In this document: one piece after another, positions 52,781 through 64,000 of the stretch | Numbering within the stretch: the first letter of the stretch is position 1 | Layout: every line of letters starts with the position of its first letter | Source of the DNA: Parus major | Lineage: Eukaryota > Chordata > Aves > Passeriformes > Paridae | Length of the DNA: 64,000 nt | Assembly (NCBI RefSeq): GCF_001522545.3 | Contig: NC_031773.1 | Coordinates: 17,804,302-17,868,301 of the forward strand | Reading direction: 5' to 3' | The notes under the pieces: generated by a model | The model's database searches: none | What the model was told of the DNA's origin: nothing | What the model saw: the letters and a program-made list of their open reading frames with translations, nothing else | Program-made: the position numbers and the translations under genes

Positions 52781-54349
52781 ACATCCAGTTTGCATTTCTT
52801 TCTTTAACCTTATCTCCTTTCCAGCAGTGACACAAACTCATTGAGTGTGAATTCATAAATAAGAAAATAATAGGAGTTCTAAAATTCAAATTACTTCATT
52901 CAAATTAGTATTAGAAAGTATATCAGAAAAACATTTGAAATACAGGAAGTGTTTGGCCTGTTTTATATTTTCTTCTGTATCATGTAGGCACAGCCATATG
53001 TCTTGATATCTTTATTTACCTGACCTGCAGTTTTTAAAAGTTTATATGTTCCCTAGACTCTTAATGTTTTCTCTAGACTTAATATTTTACTTGCTTCATC
53101 CTGTTGCTGTCTTATAAACAGCATTTGCACTGCCTGGGTGAGAAAACAGATTCCAGTTCTCCTTGCATTTTCCTTGGCTTGTTTATTACTTGTATGGATG
53201 CATTGAAGCATTCAATAGTAGTTCCACTTTGCAAACTTCCTGCAAAGGATTTGATGATATATATAAAAATATATGAGAATTCAATAAATTATAATAGAAA
53301 TAATACTAATTTAAAAGCAGTGTTTTGAAAACACTAGCATGATTCATGGTCATAACATTATGTTTCCAGCCTCACTGAAGTGCATAAAGTTTGGAATTAT
53401 ATGAAGTGTTATACAGACAATGAAACTCCATGGCCATTCAGATTGCACACTGGGGCATTTTGTAGAATAACTATATTTTTAATTAAACAGATATTTTCAA
53501 AGGAAAATAATTCCCCCCAAAAATATAGACATAGGGTTAAATTGATAGAAAACTAATCTTTCCCCCAAAGCCTTCTAGTTCCTTTTCCCTACTGTGGATA
53601 ACACACCCTTGTTCTGTTTTGTCAGGTGAGGCTACTGAAAGAAGACTAAAGCTGAACTTGTAAGACAATGATGGGACAGCTGTTTTTTTTTTCCTAGTCC
53701 TTGCCATTTTATTACTTGTGAATAAAACAAAAGCAAGATCTGACATGTAAGAAAAAAATTAAGATATGACTCAAGACCTTGCTAATGCTGACTGAGCCAA
53801 ATTTTTAACTTCCAGGAAGCTCAGAAAATTCCTGGAACATTTTATGAGGGAGTTCCCCTGATTTCAAAGACTCTTCTTCCTTGTTATAAGCAACATCAGA
53901 AATGAAAAGTTATGAAACTGCTCTGGAAAATGTCTCAATACTTTCAATTACTGCAGAAGCAGGAAATTATTTCAGACATCCCATCAAAGAGGAACAGATA
54001 ACTATCAAGGCTCACTTGATCATTTGAAGTCCATCCAATACTACTTCAAATTAAAGATTTTCGTCTACTACTTCCTAATGCCAAGTGATATCTGTGGAGA
54101 GGACAGGGAATCAACTGCCTGAGGTCTAATTTAATCTCTTTGATGTAATGTTGAGAAAGCTTTTCTGCAGGATAAAGGCAATATCTTCATCACAGAAATA
54201 TAGTTATCTAAAGGTGAGTGCCTAGAGTTGATGTTCAGCTTCCCCATTTTTGCACCCACATTGGAAAACAAAGCATGTTATGATACTTGATTTTATTTCT
54301 AAAGTATTAAATGCTATCTCTGTATGCAAATGCTCTTCTGAAAAATCAG
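52781..54349. other. unrecognised noncoding stretch
   Basis: No gene or repeat family recognised. The frames at 53104-53328 plus and 53746-53537 minus have no known motif. Confidence 0.5.
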
Positions 54350-54438
54350 GTGTTCTTCTGTGATGAAGTGACTGCAATGGTTGACAGAGGAAGCCAGCAT
54401 GAAGTCATCTACCTGGACTTCTGTAAGGCTTTTGATGG
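54350..54438 (+). mobile_element. CR1-type LINE reverse-transcriptase fragment (left flank of composite)
   Basis: Translates on the plus strand to FCDEVTAMVDRGSQHEV followed by IYLDFCKAFDGV. This matches the CR1 reverse-transcriptase segment containing the DFSKAFD motif, where a Cys replaces the usual Ser and Gly the usual Thr. The match stops abruptly at about 54438, where LTR sequence begins. Confidence 0.87.
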
Positions 54439-54695
54439 TGTCTTAGTTTGGAAGACAGGCGTCTGCTAGGGAGGGCAGGAGCCTCCCTTGGAATGAAAAT
54501 GTAGACCCCCTCCCTCTGAATTATTATAATTTTGAAATCAATGACTCTCAGGAAGAGATCTGGGGATAGGTATAACTATTCTTTACTAGTGTGTATCATG
54601 AGGCACACAAACAGCAATAACTACAGTGTTAACAACAAAACAGAACCAGGGACCCCGTGACAGCTTTCTCAGCCGAGATGGGAAGGGATGGAGGA
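54439..54695 (+). mobile_element. avian ERV-type LTR fragment inserted in CR1
   Basis: Opens with TGTCTTAGTTTGGAAGACAG and contains GTCTGCTAGGGAGGGCAGGA, GCCTCCCTTGGAATGAAAAT, AATTATTATAATTTTGAAAT and ATTCTTTACTAG. This is the order I recall for the start of a common songbird LTR. It begins with TG as LTRs do. The later half of the usual LTR is missing after a CAGCTTTCTCAGCCGAGATG block, so it is 3'-truncated. Confidence 0.75.
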
Positions 54696-54755
54696 GAATC
54701 TCTTCATGAGAATTTCATGAAGTTCAACAAATCCAAGGACTTTTTTTCTTTATCA
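54696..54755 (+). mobile_element. probable CR1 fragment (right flank of composite)
   Basis: GAATTTCATGAAGTTCAACA followed by AATCCAAGGA resembles the CR1 segment encoding N-(L/F)-M-K-F-N-K-(G/S)-K. In an intact CR1 this lies roughly 100 codons after the DFSKAFD motif, so sequence between the two flanks has been lost. The fragment is short and the call is tentative. Confidence 0.55.
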
Positions 54756-57700
54756 GATCTACTACAATTTACTGAGATTTCTCTGATTTCCTGTATATTT
54801 TGATCCAGGAAATTTTGAACAGGATTTTGGCTGTACTAGTCTTGACATACTAGTCTTGAATCCACAATGCACTGGACCAATGATATGTATTTTTAAACAC
54901 ATACACTGATAGGCTTTCTGTATCAGCTGAAATGGGGTTATTGAACACAAGAAATATCAAGTCCTCTGGTTTTGTACACAGAAGATCAAATGCAAGATAG
55001 CTGCTAAGTCAATGTCTACGTACAGAATCTCTTTACTGAGGACTTTCTTCTGGCCAGACTTCTGCCTGACCAAAACCCTAAATTTTTTTTCTTGTGACAA
55101 AAAAGAAATTTTGAGGTGCAGAAGAAAATATATTTGGGGAAAAATGGATTAAAGAAGTCCTACTTGTGAGATCTTGCCCAGAAACCCTTCTATTGTTACT
55201 ATTACTGTTTCTGAGAGTGACAGAAATTTATACAGGAAGCATTTCAGTTTAAACTACTTGTGCTAATATTCTGGTACTTAGAGTGACATAAAGGAGCATC
55301 TTACAATGTGGACAGACAGCATGCCTCCGTGACAGAAAAGTTCTAGGGGAATTTGGAGCCTTAAGCTATCACAGCAAATAGTAGTTGATGAAAGAATGTA
55401 GTTTCACTATGTGGTGTAGCTTTAAAATCATAAATGTGTTTTATGCAGAGAAGAATGCATGAATTCATCCTGATCTTTTCAATTAATTTATGCCATTAGC
55501 AGAGAGTCAGACATGCTCCTACAAAACGATGGTGATGAGGGACTGGGAATAGTTGCTGCATAAGTGTGACTGAATGGTGTTTTAACATCAATGCTACAAA
55601 CATTGAGCCAGATTCAAGGCCTTGCCTGTGGCTTGATGACACATACCCTTTTCACAACAATCAGTGGATTTGTGGTAACAATCAAAAGGCATTTAAAATG
55701 CTTGGAATGTGGTTTAGAAACCCGCCTTGGCATCCCGCTTTTCATGTCTTAACATAAATGCCTCAACTGTTTTTATTGTTCTGCAACTGCTCATTTATTT
55801 TGAAAGAAGGAGCTTGGCCTGCAGTATTTGCATTCAACAATACTTGAAACAAAACATTAAAGTATTTTTTAATTATGCCAGTGAAATATTTTGTATGAAT
55901 AATGCCAACAGCTGGGTCAGACCTTTTGGTTTTGAGTAAGAGTTTATTCCAGGCTTGCTAACTGAGAGGTTCTTTTTTTAGAAAAAGTTTCTGATAAACT
56001 GCCAGTTTGGAAATATATTACAGAACAGGAATGTCTTTTCAATTTGTGTTGCAGTTGTACCACATTCTTTATGTTTTTCTGATTTTTTTGCCCTTATGAC
56101 TCTATCATAACAAATTACTGCATAACTGATGAAACAGCACAGAACTACTTTCAATAAAATCAAGAAAAGAACAATGTTAATGTGAAACACATTTAGGAAG
56201 AAATTACATCATTTTCGTGGAACAAGACAGAAACACACTATAGATCCATGGATAGACAAGGTATTACTCCATATGTTTAAAGATAGATCAATTGATTGAT
56301 TGCTTGTTAGATCAGTAGGTCAATAGACAGAAGGATGGAAAATCCATCTGTTACTGAACAGCTTGTCTAATTTTAAAAATCAAGTACAGCATTTTTTAGC
56401 TTTGAAGAGGCAGCCAATAAGCTTTCTCTCCTCTAGTTGCAGTTTATTTGGCAATTATTGACTAAGAATAATTTTCTAGATCTTAGTAAGAAGGAAATCA
56501 GTATAAGGATTGGTGAACCATATCAAGATGAAAGAATAGTTTTCTTGACCCTAGAGTGAAGGAAAGTTTGTTAAACAGATAAATTTCATCATAACTGTTG
56601 TGGATAATCTTTCCTCTATTACAAGAAAAAAAATAAACCAAAACAGTTTTCATGTCTGAACACTAGAATTCTGATATACTGGTTTGGGATCATCTGCTTT
56701 TATAAACTCATTAGCCAGTAAAACTCATCTGCTTTCAAATCAGAGCCAGGTGTGGGTAGAACCATTGTTGTTTATCACACTGGGATGTGAAGCCAGGCCA
56801 ATTGGCTTCGGAGTAGTGGAGCCAGTGAACCTGAGAAGAGCCACAGAAGTTCCTGCCACCTAGTGCTTGCTCTGCCTCTCTTGCAAGAGATAGTCTTCTG
56901 ACCACGTAGCAGATATTTAGCCTAGCACAATAAGGAAAATCAAACCAACTACCAGTTCAGGTTACTGTACTAGACTTCTAAATACAAAATTCAGCTCTTG
57001 CCACATTTTCAGTAACCTCTTTTACAAAGGTGAGACCTTCAATCATATTTGTGGCTTAGGCAGGTCTAAAAACCCATACCCCCAACTCTTTACTGATTTT
57101 ATTTCTTTAGTTGCTGTGATCAGATTCAGCCAGACTCAAAGAAATATATGATGCCTTTTCATATGCTGTGCTTGGCTTCTCAGGAAAATTTTGTGTCAGA
57201 ATTATTGTTATTACAATTACTGTTACTAATCTGAGGGTATCTTTTGATATACTATCAAGAATTCTACACTGACTGTATCTCTTCTAAAGTCTGCCAGGTG
57301 GTTGGAACACATCCCAACAACTTCAGCAAACTCCAAAGACTATGTAGTCTCCAATTTCTATGTAGTCTGTTCTTTAATTTGTTAAAATGTAAGAACATGA
57401 CTACTTTTTTCCCTCATCACATCATTCATTTACACGGGAACTGAATTTGCCTAATTTTTCACAACAGTCGCTGTCTCAAACCATTTTGACTCAGTAACTC
57501 TTTAATTTGGTTTGTTCTGTGCCCAGCTCATAGGAGTTTTTGTTCACTGGGGGAAACAGTAGAACCAATAGCTTTAAAGTTTCCCCTTTTCATAATATTT
57601 ACATTTGTTTTCCCTTAGGGAGAAAATTTCTTTCTAAAAGAGTCTAAGTCTCTTTGTCTGTGGATGCAATGGCTGTCATTCTGTGCAGAAAATAATTTTT

Positions 57701-57910
57701 GAATGATAAATTGTTGGACCAGTTTCTGAATCTACAAACTGCTCTGACTATGATTTGAACTAAATAATTTATTTCAACTATCCCCTCAAATTTTAAGTTA
57801 TTATGAAATCTTGCCATGAAGGATATGACCTTTAATAGTAACAACCAGGATAAATAACACCCAAACATGCTCTTTTTTATTTTTTATTTTTATTGTGTTA
57901 GAAATATGGA
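54756..57910. other. unrecognised noncoding stretch
   Basis: No gene or transposon recognised. A 12-bp direct repeat (TACTAGTCTTGA at 54834 and 54848) and short GATT repeats near 56290 are the only local structures noted. Confidence 0.5.
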
Positions 57911-57980
57911 CTATATTATATATATATATATATATATATGTAGTATATATATGTATATATACTACAAAGTATATATATAC
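57911..57980. repeat. TA-rich microsatellite with embedded palindrome
   Basis: A (TA)n run is followed by GTAGTATATATA-TG-TATATATACTAC at 57940-57965, a perfect 12-bp inverted repeat with a 2-base centre. A third related unit, GTATATATATACACTAC, follows. Such tracts readily form hairpins or cruciforms and are prone to length change. Confidence 0.95.
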
Positions 57981-60900
57981 ACTACACCCATTACTTCAGT
58001 ACCCTCATGCTAGGAATAGAAGAAGAAGAGAGATAATAGAAGAGAAGGTTCTGTCTGCATTCCTTTCTTCTTCTATGCTATCTCTATCTAGCACATTTTT
58101 GGGGCATGATCTTGGCTCCAAGTACCTCTTAAGGGCATTATTCCACATAGTGGAGGAAATGATCTGTAAAAATCTCACACTGATGGAAAATTCCATAAGA
58201 CTAAATTCAGTTTCCTTGTAAGTGAAGTGATTAATATGAAAGATACCAGGAAATTATGGCCTGAAGAAATTGTAGATTTAAGATATAACAAATGTGATAT
58301 AAAATGTCATTGTGTGTCACCTGTAAACCAGGAAATCAGGAACATTTTAACTATTTGAAATAGCTCTGAACAGCTCTTTAATTATCTGAAAAATCAGAAA
58401 ACAAATTACACAAAAAGTAACTTTGAAATAGGAAAGAATTAATTCCTTTCTTTAACATACCTATATACATGCTGAAATCACAAAGCATCATATAGTACAC
58501 ATCCATACAGTTTCCAGACAGGCTCATTAAGAACACATCAAGATATATGTTTTATTCCTTCTAGTGCGTTCTAATTTTTAGCCATGCTGTTTTCTTAAGA
58601 GAAGATATGGTCTGAGAGCCTTCAGTTTACCTTCCTCAGGGACTTTAAGACTGATCTGCATGTCATTTTAGTTGGTTTGATGCCTCACCGTTGCCTCAGA
58701 TTTTCTCATAGTGTAGAAAGAAGTGTGAGGCAAATAAAAATCCCCTTTTCCTTCTGATCAGCTGGTGGGTGCTGATGAATGCTTTTATTTCAAGGATAAA
58801 AACCTTTCTCGATGAAGAATTTGTATCCTCTGAGAATATTTTGATTCTCTCATAATCTGTTCAAAGCTGACTCTTCCATTGCACAGAAATGAGCTGAATT
58901 TGGATGTCTGTAGGTCCCCTACCATTTTGATTGTACTTTGTGTGGTATCTTCAGAACACTAGGTTTAACTTGTTACAGTGATTAGTACCAGACCAAAGGA
59001 ATCACATACCAAAGTGGGCTACAAACTGGAATAACCTTTTTCTAGTTTCTGACATTGGCCTTTTTCAGAGAAATCATCAGTGTAGATATCTGCTTAGTAG
59101 CTATACTTTTGCAAAAGCTTTTCTGTTTTCTTCCTCTGAGGCCAGTTTAGAATATTTTATCACAAATACAGTAGAAAATGGTAGCTACCAATAATTTATC
59201 TTCCACATGTGGTTCAATATCTACTTTGTGACTCAAAATACCTAATTTTTTTAACCACGCTGCATTCATATTTATAGGAAAAATATCACTCATGATGACA
59301 ACATTATCAAAGTTGTGTATTAATGCAGTTTTTCTGAATAATTGAAGCATACAATTTCAAGAATATATTCCAAGAAAATTGATCCAGATACTGCAGCACT
59401 TTACAGGAGTTGGAACAAGGCTGTGTCTTCGAAAATCATATCCTTCATTTATTTCTCATTTATAGTTCATATCTCTTAAATTAAAGTGTCAGTTTAGGCC
59501 TTGAAAATACTCTCTGGAAGTCTAGGGAACCCCTAAGAATAGATCTTACTAAAGTTTTATGTAACACTGTTCTGGCTATGACTTTATAGGGAAAGTTCAA
59601 AATCACCAACATACCAATTAGATCTTCTTGATATTTCTCTACAAATGCTGAAAAAGAGGAAAAAAAATCTAGTATTCCATCAAGCAGTGTGAAATTACAG
59701 TTTGACTTGATATTAGGCAGAGAAGTGCAAAAACATACATGATATAAAATCCCTGGTAATCTTAAACTATAATTAATAGCAAACTACATAATGGTTGATG
59801 TGGTTTCTTTTCTGCCTCATCTTTGATTAGTACAGACACGCTGTCTACTGCTGCCGGAAATGACTCATTTAACATGACCACTCTTGTTTACTGTCCCTTG
59901 CCAAAGATCTAGTTAGATTTTGGCTAATTACTTACATTAATTTTATGTAGGTATTCTGGAATCATAACTTCATCACACAGTAACTACAACACAGTCTATC
60001 AAGTTGCTGGATAATATTCACAAGTGGAGAAATTTAGATAGAAGCTGAAAACACACTTCTTGATTCAACAGTCTGCTGCACCCATTTGGTTCTAAATGAT
60101 TTTCATTTACCAGAAATATTTTCAATTTCTAGAAACAGCTGTCATAGTATCAGTTCAAAACATACCTCAAAGTTACAAATAAGTTTACAAATGTTGAATA
60201 TCAAAAGAAGAAGAGAGATATGATGTACTTTATGATTAAAAGACTGAAAATTACACACAGAAAAATTAACCTAACATTTTATTTCTGGTGAAGTCAAAGG
60301 GTCTCTCTTTGAGATAAGATTGCAGAATTGTCATATTTCAGTGTTAACTGTTGGAAGTCTAACATCTTGCTAAGATTTTTAAAAGAAACTTGATAAACCC
60401 TATCTCTTTTATAAAGGAATAAATTAATGATTAATTGCTACATCTATCCACACAAAAGCAACTGAATATTGCTTCTAAACACTGTGAAATCCAAATATAC
60501 AAAAGACTGTCCATCATGTGTAGTTTATGAAAGGTATTTTCCACCCCCAGAATATCCATATGAATTATCAGAACAATAGCACTTACAGTGAAAGGATGTG
60601 AAAGATTAAGATTTATTCAAGTGTGTGGGCACAGTGCAATGGCCACAAAGTACTGCATACTGACTGTTGTGTGAAAAATGTAGCATCATACCTTCCTGCA
60701 GTTCAAGCAGAAACTCTACAACTGGTTTGTCATGCTAACATGACAGGGCAACACCTTAAGCAACTGCATTATTGTCTTCCCTGACTACCAGGCATTCACT
60801 TACCATTTTGCAACACCTGGTGTGTTCTACTATCATTTGATTTACAACAAGGATAGGAGGCTCACATGGTTTCTACCGCCCTCATAATTCTTAATGAAAA

Positions 60901-63900
60901 TATTTGAGTGCCATAAACCAATCTAAGAGCCTCAGGTTTAGCCAGAGGGTAACTTACAAAGCCAAAATCAGGGGATGTTAGTGTTCACCTGAACAGCCTG
61001 AGTATGGAGCTCAGGCTCACTCATCTTCAGCTGAAAAGATAGGACTGAGACATGAATTGATCCATTTTCAGCCAGAGCTTTTTGGGTTCACTAAGCAGCT
61101 CAGAGAGAGTAGGAACAACAGACAGCCTTTGTGAGCATCTCTCCTGAACTGAGATTGCTGTATTATGTGCTTGAGATACCGTACTAAAAAAATCACTTCA
61201 AGCTTTTTTCTTTGTCTTTAGGGATAATTGATAATTTTGACTGTTAAAAGCTGGGCAATAATCATATTGTAGTGAAGAATTTCTGATCTGATCAATCTTT
61301 AAAAGTAACAAAAAAGGTCTTATATGATTAGCTACTAATTTCTAAGCCAGAAAGCTGTTTCTTGTGGGAGAGAGGTTAGTTAGTTTCTTCAAACGCCTCT
61401 CACCTGTAAATTATTTGGTATCCAGTGCAATTCAGATAAGGAAATCACTATTAGAGGTGGGTTCATGGAAGCACAACTGCTTCAGATCTAACTTCCAGCA
61501 TCTGCTATATGAAAAAAACCTTCTTTCTACTGTGGACCTAGCTTAGTCATTATAGGTACTTAAATTTCAGCTCAGGCTGAAGCATTGGTGAGGCCCTCAG
61601 AAAGTTTAAAGTTACATAGAGAACAGAGTGTGGGTATCCAATGCAGTCAAAACCTATGTCAAAGATGTAGTAACAAATAGATGCAAAAACTAGTAAATAC
61701 TACACCAAAAAAAAAATAAATCAAACAATTAACAAAAAAAAGGGGACAGGAAACCAATAAATTATGGTTTTCTCTTACATTTGTCTACATATTTCTTTTC
61801 AATATGATTTTTTTAAAATAAAATTTGTTATTTTAAGTTATCTCAATCTTATTAATCATGTTTTTCAACTAGGTCTACAATACCTCTGGAAGACCTAAGA
61901 AATATCAGCAAACAAGGAAAAGACATTACTGTGTATGCACTTACCAAAAATGTCACGTACTTACCACATTTATTTGTATTCTAAGCAATTACAGTACTTT
62001 AAGGGTTCTTAATTACCCTTTTTTAATCATTTATTTCAAAGGTCTTTGAATCATACTGGTAAATGTTGTATGGAAAATGCATAAAATTCTATTTTCTAAG
62101 TTATTTGAATAGGTACAGTTAAAAGGTACTCCCAAGACATGGAGCAAATCTGATATACCTACTGCTATCCATGAATGCACCTTAATTTAGCTACTTCTTT
62201 CTAAATGCTACTTGATGCTATAGTGGGCTAGGTGCTGGTAACATACCAGTGGTAGACTTTCAAAGGGTTTTCAATACTTAATTTCCATTCCTTTTGAAAT
62301 TCAAACATTTAAAGGCTTTAATTCCATGATATTTCATGCATTGGAAAAAACAAATGTTAAGAAATAGATATGAAGGCATGGTTTGTATGGCTGTCAGGCT
62401 CCTAGCTGTGCACAAAGGAATTTAGAGACCTAGATTTGGTAACTTCCAGAATATTAAAGTTCTGTGCTCCTAACAAGTTTCCTAGACTTGCACATTTCCT
62501 AATGTGGAGTCCCTGGGGCATGCATCAGAAGGGGACTAGTCTTGAACATTCCAGTTCCTCAGCTGCTGGTCAGTCAAAATGGATGAATTGGACAATATTC
62601 TAACAAAAGTAGACACATGCTTTGGCAAAAGTTGTCTGAAATATAATAATTTCTGAAATACCTGGGTTTGACCACATGGGTATGTTTATTTCTCCTACGG
62701 CTTCCCAGGTGGAAAATCACTCAGTCGTGGGCAGAGCTCCTCTAATGAATTAGAAACATCTCATCAGAACAGCCGCATGTTTTAGTCCCAAATCTCTTGG
62801 ACTGGAATAAATAAGCACATAGATAGTTTTCCATTTATTATTACTTGGAAAGTAGGGGAAAAACGAGTTTTCATTCACACTCTTTTCAGAAACCACGCTG
62901 ACAAAAGGAAATAGAAACTGGAGATGCTGAGATCATACTATTTATTAATTTGTTTCATTTACAGTGCCTAACAGTTTATTTTAAGGTATACATTTCAGCT
63001 ATGAAAGTGAGAGAAGTTGAAAAACATTCATATTTTACCATATAATTTAATAGGCAAAAGAATTAGATATAACTATTTTGAAATGTGAAGAAAAAAGAAG
63101 AATAGTGAATCTGTTTAAAAAGAGACTTAAAACAAATCTGAGAATGGAAAAAACTTAAAGTAAAAAAAAAAATTTATATAGGAAAAAGCAACCTGTAAAA
63201 ATTAGAAGTAAGGTAAGAATGATAATAAATACATCATAATGAAATTGTGAAAATACTTTAATTTTATACAATTGTATCCCAGAAATTGGAGATGGCACTA
63301 TAATCAAATTAGAACCATTAGGGTTTATTATCTTAATAAGTGTATATAAAATATATCCACAAAAGAAAAAAAATATAATTATTATATATCTTCTATGATG
63401 CACTGAAGGAATGGACTGTATAGTGGTATCAAAACAAACTGAAAGGCAAACCAGCTAGAGGAAAAGACCTAGCATAGACTATCACTGGAACAGAAATATA
63501 TCACATAATCCTTTCTAAATGTAGAAAAATTAATGAAGACATATAGAAAGTGAAGTGTGAGTAGAACTCTGCAAGTAAAATAAGAAATACCATCATGTTT
63601 GATTACCGTTATCAAAGGAACAGAAGACCAGAATAACAGAATTTCATGTTCAAGGCAATAGTGAGAGACCTATGCACACAGCACAAATCTCGGAAGATAG
63701 CAAAAATTAACGTATTAGATAGTATTAAATTGGGCTGAACAGGACACTCTTGGACTTCTAAAGAAATGTTATGTTTGTATTATAAAACATTTTTGATAAT
63801 CTCAGCAGTGAAAAATCATTCTGGATAGAAACCAAGGTTAAAAAAGTGCCAATGAATATTGTCTAATAAAACAAAGCAAAAGAAAAGAGCCAAAATGCAC

Positions 63901-64000
63901 ACACTTTCAAGTCTTTAAAGTCAGAGACAATCTCAGTCATAACAATCTTCATTATTTACATTGGAATTAAAATGTTGCAGCTGATAGTTCATTAGAATTT
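57981..64000. other. unrecognised noncoding stretch
   Basis: AT-rich with no recognised gene, RNA or repeat family. The A-rich runs near 61707-61741 and 63160-63180 are not preceded by anything resembling a processed gene copy. The 82-codon minus frame at 63403-63155 is I/F/L-rich translation of low-complexity AT sequence. Confidence 0.5.

Noticed and set aside
61707..61745. A-rich runs resembling a poly(A) tail of a processed pseudogene
   Set aside because: No gene-derived sequence, AATAAA-plus-tail arrangement or target-site duplication could be seen upstream.

Overview
The window is AT-rich vertebrate nuclear DNA, most likely from a bird and plausibly a passerine. Recognisable interspersed repeats are sparse: CR1-type LINE fragments, two of which end in the ATTCTATG-like tails typical of avian CR1, plus several LTR-like segments resembling avian endogenous retrovirus LTRs. 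I recognise no Alu-like or L1-like sequence. The taxonomic call is inference from repeat content, made by eye without a database search.

I recognise no protein-coding gene, exon, tRNA or rRNA. The longest open frames are about 130-166 codons, the sort expected by chance in AT-rich sequence; several lie inside repeats and none shows a familiar domain. The window is best read as intergenic or deep intronic sequence. Bacterial-style features (operons, ribosome binding sites, CRISPR) do not apply.

Layout: 1-639 unrecognised; 640-1880 an old minus-strand CR1 reverse-transcriptase fragment; 2862-2958 a TCTA microsatellite; 8510-8990 an LTR carrying a compound ATT microsatellite and the only N seen in the window (8714); 9000-16850 unrecognised with small palindromes; 16855-17425 CR1 in two opposing orientations; 22655-22757 a CR1 3' end; 23001-23082 a TA-rich tract; 23095-24065 an LTR-like element split by a nested CR1 3' end (23601-23870); about 24925-25440 a tentative minus-strand LTR; 25450-52726 a very long unrecognised stretch with a notable hairpin at 36028-36073; 52727-52780 a pentanucleotide repeat; 54350-54755 a CR1-LTR-CR1 composite; 57911-57980 a TA-rich palindromic tract; the remainder unrecognised.

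The most useful signals are the two nested transposon arrangements, which give opposite relative insertion orders, and a handful of perfect short inverted repeats. I found no evidence of an undescribed biological system. A whole-genome alignment for conserved noncoding elements is the analysis most likely to show function here.
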